Source: Burkholderia catarinensis (GTDB lineage: Bacteria; Pseudomonadota; Gammaproteobacteria; Burkholderiales; Burkholderiaceae). From it: 64,000 bases of DNA. This document shows positions 23,424 to 31,433 of this stretch, one piece after another; within the stretch, counting starts at the first letter, position 1; the number at the start of each line of letters is the position of its first letter. A program made the translations under genes and the position numbers. The stretch spans positions 186,001 to 250,000 of the forward strand of contig NZ_MDEQ02000009.1 in assembly GCF_001883705.2 (NCBI RefSeq). Reading direction: 5' to 3'. The notes under the pieces were generated by a model that saw only the letters and a program-made list of their open reading frames with translations, ran no database searches and was not told where the DNA came from.

Positions 23424-24608
23424 ATGGCAACACCCGACGCCATCAGTTCCGAACACTCGTGGTGGGGCGTATTGGCCCTCGCACTCGCCGCCTTCATCTT
23501 CAACACCACCGAATTCGTCCCCGTCGCGCTGCTCGGCGCGATCGGCGACAGCCTGCACATGCAGCCGACCGACGTCGGGCTGATGCTGACGATCTACGCG
23601 TGGGCCGTCGCTGTCGTGTCCCTGCCGCTGACGCTGGTCACGCGCCACGTCGAGCGGCGCAAGCTGCTGGTCTGGGCGCTGCTGGTGTTCATCGCCAGCC
23701 ACGTCGTGACCGGCGTCGCGTGGAATTTCACGGTGTTGATGATCGGCCGGCTGGGCATCGCCTGCGCGCATGCGGTGTTCTGGTCGATTTCCGTCCCGCT
23801 GGCCGTGCGGCTCGCGCCGAGCGACCGCAAAAGCCGCGCGCTCAGCCTGCTCGCGATGGGCACGTCGATCGCGATGGTCGCCGGCATTCCGCTCGGGCGC
23901 GTGATCGGCGAGGCGTTCGGCTGGCGCGTGACGTTCCTGATCATCGGCGGTGCGGCGGGCGTCACGTTGCTGTTGCTGCGTGCCACGTTGCCGGTACTCC
24001 CGAGCCAGGGCGCCGGATCGCTCGGCAGCGTCGGCGTGTTTCTGCGCAAGCCGGCGCTGGTGGCGCTGTACGCGATCACCGTGCTCGTGGTGTCCGCGCA
24101 CTTCACGTCGTATACGTACATCGAGCCGTTCGTCCAGAGCGTCAATCACGCGAGCAGCAGCCGGATCACGTACGTGCTGATCCTGTTCGGCGTGGCCGGC
24201 ATGCCGGCCGCGATCTGCTTCAATCGCGTCTATCCGCACCGGCCGGACGATTTCCTGCTGGCGTCGATCGTCGCGTTGTCGGGCTGCCTGCTGATCCTGT
24301 TCCCGTGCGCGCTGAACATCGTCACGCTGTCCGTGCATACGCTGGTGTGGGGCGGGGCGATCGTCTGCTTCGGCCTCGCGATGCAGGCGTGGGTGCTGAA
24401 GCTGGCGCCGGAGGCGACCGACCTGGCCGTGTCGATCTACTCGGGGCTGTACAACGTCGGCATCGGCGCCGGCGCGCTCCTCGGCAACCATATCGCCGGC
24501 GGCTTCGGGCTGCCCTGGATCGGCACGTTCGGCGGCGTGGTCGGCGCGTGCGCGGCCGGGATTGCATGGCTGGCGTTGCGGCTGCACGAGAGGCGGGCGG
24601 TGGCGTAG
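23424..24608 (+). CDS. MFS sugar-efflux type transporter (SotB-like)
   Basis: A 394-residue, 12-helix inner-membrane MFS protein. The first helix contains F-I-F-N-T-T-E-F-V-P-V-A-L-L, the mark of the SotB/YdeA arabinose/IPTG efflux group, and the loop between helices 2 and 3 has R-H-V-E-R-R-K-L-L. It probably exports sugars or related small molecules by proton antiport. The ATG at 23424 (MATPDAISS) is preferred over an upstream in-frame ATG because the first helix then falls where the family expects it. Its last 166 bases recur 2 kb downstream (see 26596-26767). Confidence 0.88.
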   Translation: MATPDAISSEHSWWGVLALALAAFIFNTTEFVPVALLGAIGDSLHMQPTDVGLMLTIYAWAVAVVSLPLTLVTRHVERRKLLVWALLVFIASHVVTGVAWNFTVLMIGRLGIACAHAVFWSISVPLAVRLAPSDRKSRALSLLAMGTSIAMVAGIPLGRVIGEAFGWRVTFLIIGGAAGVTLLLLRATLPVLPSQGAGSLGSVGVFLRKPALVALYAITVLVVSAHFTSYTYIEPFVQSVNHASSSRITYVLILFGVAGMPAAICFNRVYPHRPDDFLLASIVALSGCLLILFPCALNIVTLSVHTLVWGGAIVCFGLAMQAWVLKLAPEATDLAVSIYSGLYNVGIGAGALLGNHIAGGFGLPWIGTFGGVVGACAAGIAWLALRLHERRAVA

Positions 24609-24690
24609 CCGACGCCGGGTTCCGGCGTGCGGCGAGGGCGGCCGGTGCCCGGTGCCCGGCGAATTCACTTCCCGGATCGCGCTTGCCGCG

Positions 24691-25467
24691 TCATGCAACC
24701 GAATAGCCGCCGTCGGCCACGAGCGCGTGCCCCGACACATAGCTGGAATCGTCCGACGCGAGGAACGCGACGATCGTCGCCATCTCCTCGGCGGACCCCC
24801 ACCGTCCTGCCGGTGTCGATGCGGCAAAAGCCTGCTGCGCATCGTCCGACGGCCAGATGCCGCGGTGATGGAACGGCGTTTCGATCAGTCCCGGGCACAG
24901 TGCGTTGACGCGCACGCCGCGCCTGAACCATTCGATCGAAGCGGTCTTCGTCATCCCGATCACCGCGTGCTTGCTCGCGATATAGACCGACGCATTCTCG
25001 AAGCCGATGAGCCCGCCCATCGACGCGTTGTTGATGATGCTGCCCGAACCCTGGCGCAGCATGATTTCAGCCGCGTACTTCATCGAATTGAACACGCCGC
25101 GCACGTTCGGTTCGAACACCATGTCGAACCGTTCGGCGTCTTGTTCGAGCAGCGGCGCGAACACGCCTTCCGTGCCGGCATTGTTGAACGCAATGTCGAG
25201 GCGCCCGTAGGTCGATACCGTGAAATCGAACAACTTCCGCAGATCGCCTTCGTTCGCGACGTCCGCGGCGAATGCGCGGGCTTCGCCGCCGGCGGTCGCG
25301 ATTTCGTCGACCAGCCGATCGAGTTCGGTCTTGCGCCGCGCGCTGACGACGACCTTCGCGCCGCGACGGGCGAGCTCGATGGCGGATGCGCGGCCGATGC
25401 CGGAGCTGGCGCCCGTTACCAGGGCGATGCGGCCGTCGAGCTGGGCCGGTTTCGTGCTTGCGTTCAT
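24691..25467 (-). CDS. short-chain dehydrogenase/reductase
   Basis: A 258-residue classical SDR: T-G-A-S-S-G-I-G cofactor motif (~16-23), N-N-A-G, a catalytic Ser in I-I-N-N-A-S-M, Y-I-A-S-K (catalytic Tyr/Lys ~157-161), and a C-terminal S-Y-V-S-G-H-A-L-V-A-D-G-G-Y. Substrate unknown. The start MNASTKPAQ has GGAG nine bases upstream. It is divergent from a LysR-type regulator, with a palindrome between them, the usual arrangement for a regulator controlling its neighbour. Confidence 0.9.
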   Translation of the reverse strand: MNASTKPAQLDGRIALVTGASSGIGRASAIELARRGAKVVVSARRKTELDRLVDEIATAGGEARAFAADVANEGDLRKLFDFTVSTYGRLDIAFNNAGTEGVFAPLLEQDAERFDMVFEPNVRGVFNSMKYAAEIMLRQGSGSIINNASMGGLIGFENASVYIASKHAVIGMTKTASIEWFRRGVRVNALCPGLIETPFHHRGIWPSDDAQQAFAASTPAGRWGSAEEMATIVAFLASDDSSYVSGHALVADGGYSVA

Positions 25468-25571
25468 GATGAGATTCTCCAGGGTGGTTTGACCGTTCAC
25501 GTCAAAGCGACGTCTGTTGCTCATTGTGGTCGTTCGTCGCCCGCAAAAAAATGGAACAATGGCGCATTCAG

Positions 25572-25590
25572 AATTCCTATTTCAGGAATT
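25572..25590. promoter_or_regulatory. operator-like palindrome between SDR and LysR genes
   Basis: AATTCCT and AGGAATT form perfect 7-base arms around a 5-base centre. It lies 105 bases from the SDR start and 37 bases from the LysR start, in a locally AT-rich stretch. Size, symmetry and position fit a LysR-type binding site serving both promoters; binding by this protein is inferred. Confidence 0.6.
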
Positions 25591-25626
25591 AAATTCACTG
25601 CTTCCCGCGCGTCAGAAGGGTCCGCC

Positions 25627-26529
25627 ATGTTCAACCGACTCGACATCCTGAAGATCTTTTCCGCGGCCGCCGCGGCGCCCACGTTCCGCGAGGCGGCGAC
25701 GCGTCTCGGCGTGTCGCCGCAGGTCGTGACGCGCGCGGTGCGCGAGCTGGAGGAGATGCTGGGCGAAACCCTGTTTCACCGGACAACCCGGCGGATCCGG
25801 ATTACCGCCTTCGGGCAGTCTTTCGCGCGTGACGCGCAGGCGGCGCTTTCCGCCGTCGACGGGCTGTTCGGGCCGGTGGCCGGCCAGGCCGACGAGCCGG
25901 TCGGCGTCGTCCGGATTACGGCGCCGTCAGGCATGGGCCGTCGTTACGTCCAGCCGGTCCTGAACGATCTCACGCAGCGGTATCCGGGGCTCGTGCCAGA
26001 TCTGCGGCTGTCGGACGTGCCGTCGCCGGTGGTCGACGAGCAGATCGACATCGGCGTGCGGGTCGGGGCGATCGGCGACAACCGCTTTGTCGCGCGCATG
26101 GTGGGGCCGTTGCCGATGTGGGTCGTCGGCGCGCCGTCGCTGATCGAGCGGTTGGGCGCGCCCAAAAACCGCAAGGAACTCGAATCGATGCCGGTCACGT
26201 GCCTGATCGACCGCGCGAGCGGTCGCGCGTGGCCGTGGATTTTCCGGGGAGAGCAACAATTCAAACCCGCGTCGCCAGCCTATCTGACGGACGACGCCGA
26301 GGTGGAGGTCGAGGCCGTGTGCGCGGGGGCGGGCTTCGGCCAGTGCTCGGAGTATCTGGTCCGGCCTTACATCGACGACGGGCGCCTGGTGCGCTTGCTG
26401 CCCGGCCTCGAACCCGAACCGTGGAAGCTGCACGTCTATCGGCCGCGGCGCGGCCCGATGCCCCGTCGTATCAGGGTGGTGTACGACGAACTGGTGGCGA
26501 AGCTCGTGCAGGCGACGTGGCGAGGGTAG
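25627..26529 (+). CDS. LysR-type transcriptional regulator
   Basis: A 300-residue LTTR. Winged helix-turn-helix at residues ~1-60 (F-R-E-A-A-T-R-L-G-V-S-P-Q-V-V-T-R-A-V-R-E-L-E) and a periplasmic-binding-like effector domain beginning near residue 88 (P-V-G-V-V-R-I-T-A-P). It probably controls the divergent SDR gene and itself through the palindrome at 25572-25590. The inducer is not evident. Confidence 0.9.
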   Translation: MFNRLDILKIFSAAAAAPTFREAATRLGVSPQVVTRAVRELEEMLGETLFHRTTRRIRITAFGQSFARDAQAALSAVDGLFGPVAGQADEPVGVVRITAPSGMGRRYVQPVLNDLTQRYPGLVPDLRLSDVPSPVVDEQIDIGVRVGAIGDNRFVARMVGPLPMWVVGAPSLIERLGAPKNRKELESMPVTCLIDRASGRAWPWIFRGEQQFKPASPAYLTDDAEVEVEAVCAGAGFGQCSEYLVRPYIDDGRLVRLLPGLEPEPWKLHVYRPRRGPMPRRIRVVYDELVAKLVQATWRG

Positions 26530-26595
26530 TCGGTGCGGCCGGGGGAATCGGCGCAGGCAGTCAAGGCAGGCGCGGCGCGATCGTTCGGCGGCGAC

Positions 26596-26767
26596 GGGGC
26601 TGTACAACGTCGGCATCGGCATCGGCGCTGGCGTGCTCCTCGGCAACCATATCGCCGGCGGCTTCGGGCTGCCCTGGGTCGGCACGTTCGACGGCGTGGC
26701 CGGCGCATGCGCGACCGCGATCGCGTGGCTCGCGTTGCGGCTGCATGAGAGGCGGGCGGTGGCGTAG
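26596..26767 (+). pseudogene. duplicated 3' fragment of the SotB-like MFS gene
   Basis: These 172 bases closely match the last 166 bases of the MFS gene (24443-24608), with one 6-base insertion (an extra Ile-Gly) and scattered, largely third-position changes. Both copies end in the same HERRAVA-stop. The fragment keeps an open frame (G-L-Y-N-V-G-I-G... to stop) but has no upstream transporter. It is a tail left by duplication or by insertion of the SDR-LysR module. Confidence 0.85.
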
Positions 26768-26822
26768 CCCGCGGCGTCCCGCCCGTGACACGGCGTCACG
26801 CCGCGTCACCCGTGATGCCGCG

Positions 26823-28004
26823 TCAATGCGGCCTGTCGTTCCTGATGCCCGCCGCATCGAGCTGCCTGAGCTTCGCGTACAGCGTCGTGCGCGAGATGCC
26901 CAGTTGCCGCGCGGCGGCCGATACATTGCCGTCGTGCTCGTCGACCGCTCGCCGGATCGCGTCGAGCGACTGCTCGTGCAGGCTGGCCTGCGCGCCGGCA
27001 GCCAGCGCCGTGCCGCACACGTCGGCGGCTTCTTCGAGCGCATCGGATTGCCGCGGCATCGTCGCCCGATCGAGCGGCGCGCGCATGGTCCGCACCCACA
27101 CGTGACTGCCGTCGTCGCGCGCGATCCGCTGCGGCGTGCGCGCCGGTGTCAGCAAACGACGCTGCTGCGCGGGCGTCGCGCCGGGAAAGAGTTGCCGGAG
27201 ATCGCGCGGCCCGAGCGGCCCTGCGGGCGCGAGGTCGAGTATCTGCCGCGCGAGCCGGCTCGCCGCGCGCACGCGGCCCGCCTCGTCGAGCGCGACGACA
27301 CCCGCGAGCGGCGTGCCGAGCCAGCGCGGATCGTGTTGCACCTGCAGCAGATGGCAGTCGCGCAGCATCGCATACAGCCGCTGCTCGGCGGACAGCGCCG
27401 CATGCCGGAACTGTTCGCGCAGTTGCACGACATTGCGCCGGCCGACGCCGGTGATGTCGAGCGCGCCGATCACTTCGCCGTCGAAGCCGACCAGCGGCAC
27501 CGCGAGACAGTACACCCGCGACAGCTGGTCGAGATAGTGCTGGGCGCCCGCGACGACAGCCTCGGCGCCGTCGTGAATCACGCAGCTCGGCGCGGTCGTG
27601 CCGATGTTCGGTTCGACGATCCGGCGCCCGGCGACGATCGGTGTCAGCAATGCGTCGTCGCACTGCGGGCTGCGCCGCGCATGGACGATCGTGCCGCGCG
27701 AATTGGCGCAGAAGATTGCCCATTCGCTGCCGCCGAACGCGGCCCATAGCTGCTCGATCTCCTGCGCGACGCAGCGGGTCAGCCGCCGGTCCGCGCGCGA
27801 TTCGTCGAGTTCGCGCTGCATTTCATAGCGAGCGGTTTGCCACGGCCGGAGCCCGGCGTCGCGCGAACGCAGCCACGAGCGCGCGACGTTGGCCGGCAAC
27901 GCCGTTTCCGGCAGCGGCTCGCCCGCCGCGAAGCGGGCGCGAAGCCGGTCGAGGTCGACCGGCCGTGAGGGGGATTCGGGTGCCGTCTTCACGCTGCGTT
28001 CCAT
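26823..28004 (-). CDS. AcoR-like GAF/Fis transcriptional regulator lacking the AAA+ domain
   Basis: A 393-residue protein. The N-terminal ~220 residues match the sensory half of AcoR-type activators (L-P-A-N-V-A-R-S-W-L-R-S, a GAF domain with E-P-N-I-G-T-T-A-P-S, then H-Y-L-D-Q-L-S-R). A PAS-like segment follows (G-V-V-A-L-D-E-A-G-R-V). Residues ~345-380 are a Fis-type helix-turn-helix (H-D-G-N-V-S-A-A-A-R-Q-L-G-I-S-R-T-T-L-Y). The Walker A and GAFTGA motifs of the central sigma-54 AAA+ domain are absent, so it cannot remodel sigma-54 polymerase in the usual way. It is upstream-oriented beside the benzyl alcohol genes and is their likely regulator. Confidence 0.82.
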   Translation of the reverse strand: MERSVKTAPESPSRPVDLDRLRARFAAGEPLPETALPANVARSWLRSRDAGLRPWQTARYEMQRELDESRADRRLTRCVAQEIEQLWAAFGGSEWAIFCANSRGTIVHARRSPQCDDALLTPIVAGRRIVEPNIGTTAPSCVIHDGAEAVVAGAQHYLDQLSRVYCLAVPLVGFDGEVIGALDITGVGRRNVVQLREQFRHAALSAEQRLYAMLRDCHLLQVQHDPRWLGTPLAGVVALDEAGRVRAASRLARQILDLAPAGPLGPRDLRQLFPGATPAQQRRLLTPARTPQRIARDDGSHVWVRTMRAPLDRATMPRQSDALEEAADVCGTALAAGAQASLHEQSLDAIRRAVDEHDGNVSAAARQLGISRTTLYAKLRQLDAAGIRNDRPH

Positions 28005-28142
28005 TTGGGGTCGAATGTCCTGGCCGGGCGTGCCGGCCCGGCGTGTCGCGCGAATGCGTAATATAGCCCGGTGCCCGAAGCGGGGTATTTTCCCGAAAGC
28101 GGGGGCGCCGCGCCCCGCCGGGCGGCCCCGGCGCCCCGGCGC

Positions 28143-29270
28143 TCAGTGCGGCAAGCGCAGGATCGGCTTGAGCGTGATGCCGTTGCTGCTGTCCTCCGCG
28201 GCCTGGTTGATCTGTTCGAGCGGATAGAACTTCACCAGCCGGTCGAACGGAAACCTGCCTTGCAGGTGAAGCTGGACGAGCTGCGGAATGAACGTCTGCG
28301 GCACGCTGTCGCCTTCGACGATGCCGCGGATCGAGCGGCCTCCGAGCAGCAGGTTGTTGACGTCGAATTCCGCCTTGGTGCCGAGCTTCGGCGCGCCGAC
28401 CACGCCCATCGTGCCGCGCGAGCCGAGCGCTTCGATCCCTTGCGACAGCACGGCGGGCAGCCCGGTCGATTCGAGCGCGAAGTCGACGCCGCCGCCGGTG
28501 ATCTCGCGGATTGCGTCGACGACGTCGACTTCCTTGCTGTTGATCGTGTGCGTCGCGCCGAGTTCGAGGGCCAGCGCGAGCCGCGACGGCACGACGTCGA
28601 TGGCGATGATGGTCGTCGCGCCCGCGACGCGCGCGGCCATTACGGCGCTCATGCCGACCGCGCCCGCGCCGAAGCTCGCGAAGCTGCTGCCCGGGCGCAC
28701 CGCGAGCGAATGGATCACCGCGCCGGCGCCGGTCTGGATCCCGCAGCCGAGTGGCCCAAGCAGTTCGAGCGGCGCCTCTGCCGGCACCTTGATCGCGTTG
28801 TTCTCGCGCGCGAGCGCGTAGCTCGCGAACGACGATTGCGCGAAGAAATGATCGTGCAGCGGTTGACCGTGTTCGTCGCGGATCGCGGTCTGCCCGTCGG
28901 CGTCGACGCCGCCGAAATTCAGCGCGAAGAAATGCCGGCAATACGCGCCGTGACCGACGACGCAGGACGGGCAGTGGCCGCACGCGCCGTAGGTGAGCAC
29001 GACGTGGTCGCCCGCGGCGAGCGTCGTCACGTTCGGGCCGACCGCCTCGACCACGCCGGCGCCCTCGTGACCGAGCACGGCCGGCAGCGGCACCGGGAAG
29101 TACTGGTCGCGCACGATCAGGTCGGTGTGGCACAAACCCGTCGAGACGACGCGCACCAGCACCTCGTCGCCGCGCGGCGCGCGGATGCGAGCGGCTTCGA
29201 TCGAGAAGGGCGCGCCGGCGGCGCGCACGACGGCCGCGGTGATGATGCGTGTATCGTTTTCCGTGTACAT
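28143..29270 (-). CDS. zinc-dependent aryl-alcohol (benzyl alcohol) dehydrogenase
   Basis: A 375-residue medium-chain dehydrogenase. Catalytic zinc ligands lie in S-T-G-L-C-H-T-D-L and G-H-E-G-A-G. The structural zinc loop is C-G-H-C-P-S-C followed by G-A-Y-C, and the cofactor site is F-G-A-G-A-V-G-M. Similarity to XylB/AreB-type enzymes and the adjacent benzaldehyde dehydrogenase gene point to NAD-dependent oxidation of benzyl alcohol to benzaldehyde. The ATG at 29270 is chosen because AAGGAG lies eight bases upstream. It starts 14 bases after the end of the aldehyde dehydrogenase gene, in one operon. Confidence 0.85.
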   Translation of the reverse strand: MYTENDTRIITAAVVRAAGAPFSIEAARIRAPRGDEVLVRVVSTGLCHTDLIVRDQYFPVPLPAVLGHEGAGVVEAVGPNVTTLAAGDHVVLTYGACGHCPSCVVGHGAYCRHFFALNFGGVDADGQTAIRDEHGQPLHDHFFAQSSFASYALARENNAIKVPAEAPLELLGPLGCGIQTGAGAVIHSLAVRPGSSFASFGAGAVGMSAVMAARVAGATTIIAIDVVPSRLALALELGATHTINSKEVDVVDAIREITGGGVDFALESTGLPAVLSQGIEALGSRGTMGVVGAPKLGTKAEFDVNNLLLGGRSIRGIVEGDSVPQTFIPQLVQLHLQGRFPFDRLVKFYPLEQINQAAEDSSNGITLKPILRLPH

Positions 29271-29284
29271 GTTCGGTCTCCTTG

Positions 29285-30757
29285 TCAAAGCGGATACAGC
29301 GGTGCTTCACCCTTGATCGTCAGCCACTGCCACTGCGTGAACTCCTCCCAGTTTGCGGCGCCACCGATGCTCGAGCCGTTTCCCGATGCGCCCACGCCGC
29401 CGAACGGGTTGATCGCCTCGTCGTTGACCGTCTGGTCGTTGATGTGCAGCAGTCCGGTGTTCAGGCGCTCGCCGATCCGGAGCGCGCGGCCGATGTCGGC
29501 GGACAGGATCGCCATCGACAGCCCGTATTCGCTCTGGTTCGCGAGCGCGATCGCATCCTCGTCGGTATCGAACGGCACGACGACCGCGACCGGCCCGAAA
29601 ATCTCTTCGTCGAACGCCGGATTGCCCGGCGCGACGCCGCTCAGCACGGTCGGCTCGAAGAACAGGTCGCGATGGCCGCCGCCCGTCTCGACACGCGCGC
29701 CCGCACGGCGGGCCGCGTCCACCAGGCTCGCTGCATGGTCGCGTTGCGCGGCATTGATCAACGGGCCGAGGCCGACGTCGGCCGTCGCGGGATCGCCGAC
29801 GCGCAGGCTTTGCGCCTTCTCGACGAGCTTCGCGACGAAGCGGTCGTGAATGCCGCGCTGCACGAGCACGCGGCCGGTCGCCATGCAGATCTGGCCTTGA
29901 TGCAGATACGCGCCCCACGCGGTATTGGCGACGGCGCGGTCGAGATCGGCGTCGTCGAGCACGATCAGCGAGTTCTTGCCGCCGAGTTCGAGCGATACCT
30001 TCTTCAGGTAGCGGCCGGCCGCCTCGCCGACCTTGCGTCCCGCCGCGGTGGAGCCGGTGAACTGGATCATCGCGACGTGCGGATCGGCGACCAGCGAGGC
30101 GCCGGCCGCGCCGTCGCCGGGCAGCACATGCAGTACGCCTTCCGGCAAGCCGGCGAGCTCGAACACGCGGGCGATCGCGACGCCGCCGCAGACGGCGGTG
30201 CGTGGATCGGGTTTCAGCACCACGGCGTTGCCTAGTGCGAGCGCCGGCGCGACCGCACGCATCGCCAGGTACAGCGGGAAATTGAACGGCGAGATCACGC
30301 CGACGACGCCGCGCGGGCGGCGGCGCGCGAGCGACAGGCGGCCGGCCGCCGACGGCAGCACTTCGCCGGCCGCGCGCGACGGCAGCCCCGCCGCTTCGTG
30401 CAGCGCCTTGATCGTGACGGACGTTTCGAACGACGCCTTCGCGCGCGTCGATCCGCTTTCGCGCACGAGCCAGTCGACGATCGCATCGAAGTGCGTTTCC
30501 GCGACGGCCGCCGCGCGGCGCAGGACGGCCGCGCGCTCATCGTACGGCAGGCCGAACCACGCGGGCTGCGCGCGATACGCGGCGGCTGCCGCGTCGGCCA
30601 CCGCCACGCCGTCCGCGAGGCCGATGCGGCCGAGCGTGCGGCCGGTCGCGGGCTCGATCACGTCGGCCGCGTGCGAACCCGCGTGCCAGCGTCCGTTGAA
30701 AGTCTTGCCGCGCCATACGTCGGCGTCAAACAGTGCCGTGTTGCTGCTGCTATTCAT
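29285..30757 (-). CDS. NAD-dependent benzaldehyde dehydrogenase
   Basis: A 490-residue aldehyde dehydrogenase. P-F-N-F-P-L at the cofactor site, F-T-G-S-T-A-A-G, L-E-L-G-G-K-N (general base Glu) and G-Q-I-C-M-A-T-G (catalytic Cys). Closest in character to XylC/AreC benzaldehyde dehydrogenases. It would pass benzoate to the BenABCD enzymes encoded divergently. First gene of the minus-strand pair; MNSSSNTALF is chosen as start because the upstream in-frame extension lacks family similarity. Confidence 0.87.
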   Translation of the reverse strand: MNSSSNTALFDADVWRGKTFNGRWHAGSHAADVIEPATGRTLGRIGLADGVAVADAAAAAYRAQPAWFGLPYDERAAVLRRAAAVAETHFDAIVDWLVRESGSTRAKASFETSVTIKALHEAAGLPSRAAGEVLPSAAGRLSLARRRPRGVVGVISPFNFPLYLAMRAVAPALALGNAVVLKPDPRTAVCGGVAIARVFELAGLPEGVLHVLPGDGAAGASLVADPHVAMIQFTGSTAAGRKVGEAAGRYLKKVSLELGGKNSLIVLDDADLDRAVANTAWGAYLHQGQICMATGRVLVQRGIHDRFVAKLVEKAQSLRVGDPATADVGLGPLINAAQRDHAASLVDAARRAGARVETGGGHRDLFFEPTVLSGVAPGNPAFDEEIFGPVAVVVPFDTDEDAIALANQSEYGLSMAILSADIGRALRIGERLNTGLLHINDQTVNDEAINPFGGVGASGNGSSIGGAANWEEFTQWQWLTIKGEAPLYPL

Positions 30758-31325
30758 GTAGGCTCCAGAGGGAATTCCGACCCGCCGGATCGCGGCTTGC
30801 ACCGCCTGACCGGCATGCCCGCGAAGGTAGGCGGGCACGGCGAAACCGAGCTATCCGGGTTTGTTCCCACCCGCCGCGCCCGCACCGGCCGGTGGCCACC
30901 TGCGTGCACGTGTGCGGAAACTGAACACGCGTCGCGCGGCCGGCGCGAGCGGTGCGTTGGTGACTCGCTCACGACGGGGCTGCCCGTCGTCGAGCGAAAC
31001 GGCCGGGATCGCCACGCTCGCCACGCGTATCGGCGGCGATCGTTGCCACGGCTCGCGTGCCGGCGTACGAGCTTTCCGACCGTCATTCGCCGCAGTCGAA
31101 GTCGAAACCGGATGGTCAGTCCCGCCGTTTTTCCCTAAGGAAAACCCTGATCCGCCCGTGCCGGCGGCTTGTTTCAGCCGGATTCACGGGCCCGGGCAGC
31201 CACCGCATCACGCGCCCGCGCAAGCCGTGCCCCGAGCGCACGGGACCCCGCTCCAGAAAGCCTCCCGGCGCGGCTACCTAACCAAAAAAGTATGGTGCGC
31301 TGCAATATTCCGCGTATTCAGTCGC

Positions 31326-31352
31326 ATTTCAATACCTGCCAGGTATTGAAAT
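31326..31352. promoter_or_regulatory. CatR/BenM-type operator, perfect 27-base palindrome
   Basis: Thirteen-base arms (ATTTCAATACCTG and its exact complement) flank a single C. The core ATAC-N7-GTAT at 31332-31346 is the consensus recognised by the CatM/BenM/CatR group of LysR regulators, which respond to cis,cis-muconate. A further half site, AGTATTG (31364-31370), lies 11 bases downstream toward the promoter, as expected for an activation subsite. Confidence 0.85.
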
Positions 31353-31367
31353 CCGCGACCAAAAGTA

Positions 31368-31398
31368 TTGGACGCTCCATTTCCCCGGCGCGTATAAA
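31368..31398 (+). promoter_or_regulatory. candidate catB promoter
   Basis: TTGGAC (31368-31373) and TATAAA (31393-31398) are spaced by 19 bases, longer than ideal, as is common in activator-dependent promoters. The -35 overlaps the half-site next to the palindrome. Initiation near 31405 would give a ~30-base leader to the ATG at 31434. Confidence 0.45.
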
Positions 31399-31433
31399 TC
31401 CGTCCCATGAACTCCCCACACGCAGCGTGCCCC

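Larger units (their letters stand above)
30758..31406. promoter_or_regulatory. divergent control region between the benzaldehyde and cat-ben operons
   Basis: 649 bases without a credible gene. From left to right: a hairpin TGCCCGC-N8-GCGGGCA (30816-30837) in the leader of the minus operon; a TTTTCC-CTAA-GGAAAA inverted repeat (31129-31144) of unknown use; then the AT-rich catB promoter with the 27-base palindrome. The divergent catR gene that often occupies such a spot is absent. Confidence 0.6.

Noticed and set aside
28071..29849. 592-codon plus-strand frame opposite the alcohol dehydrogenase
   Set aside because: Antisense shadow of two clearly real enzymes.
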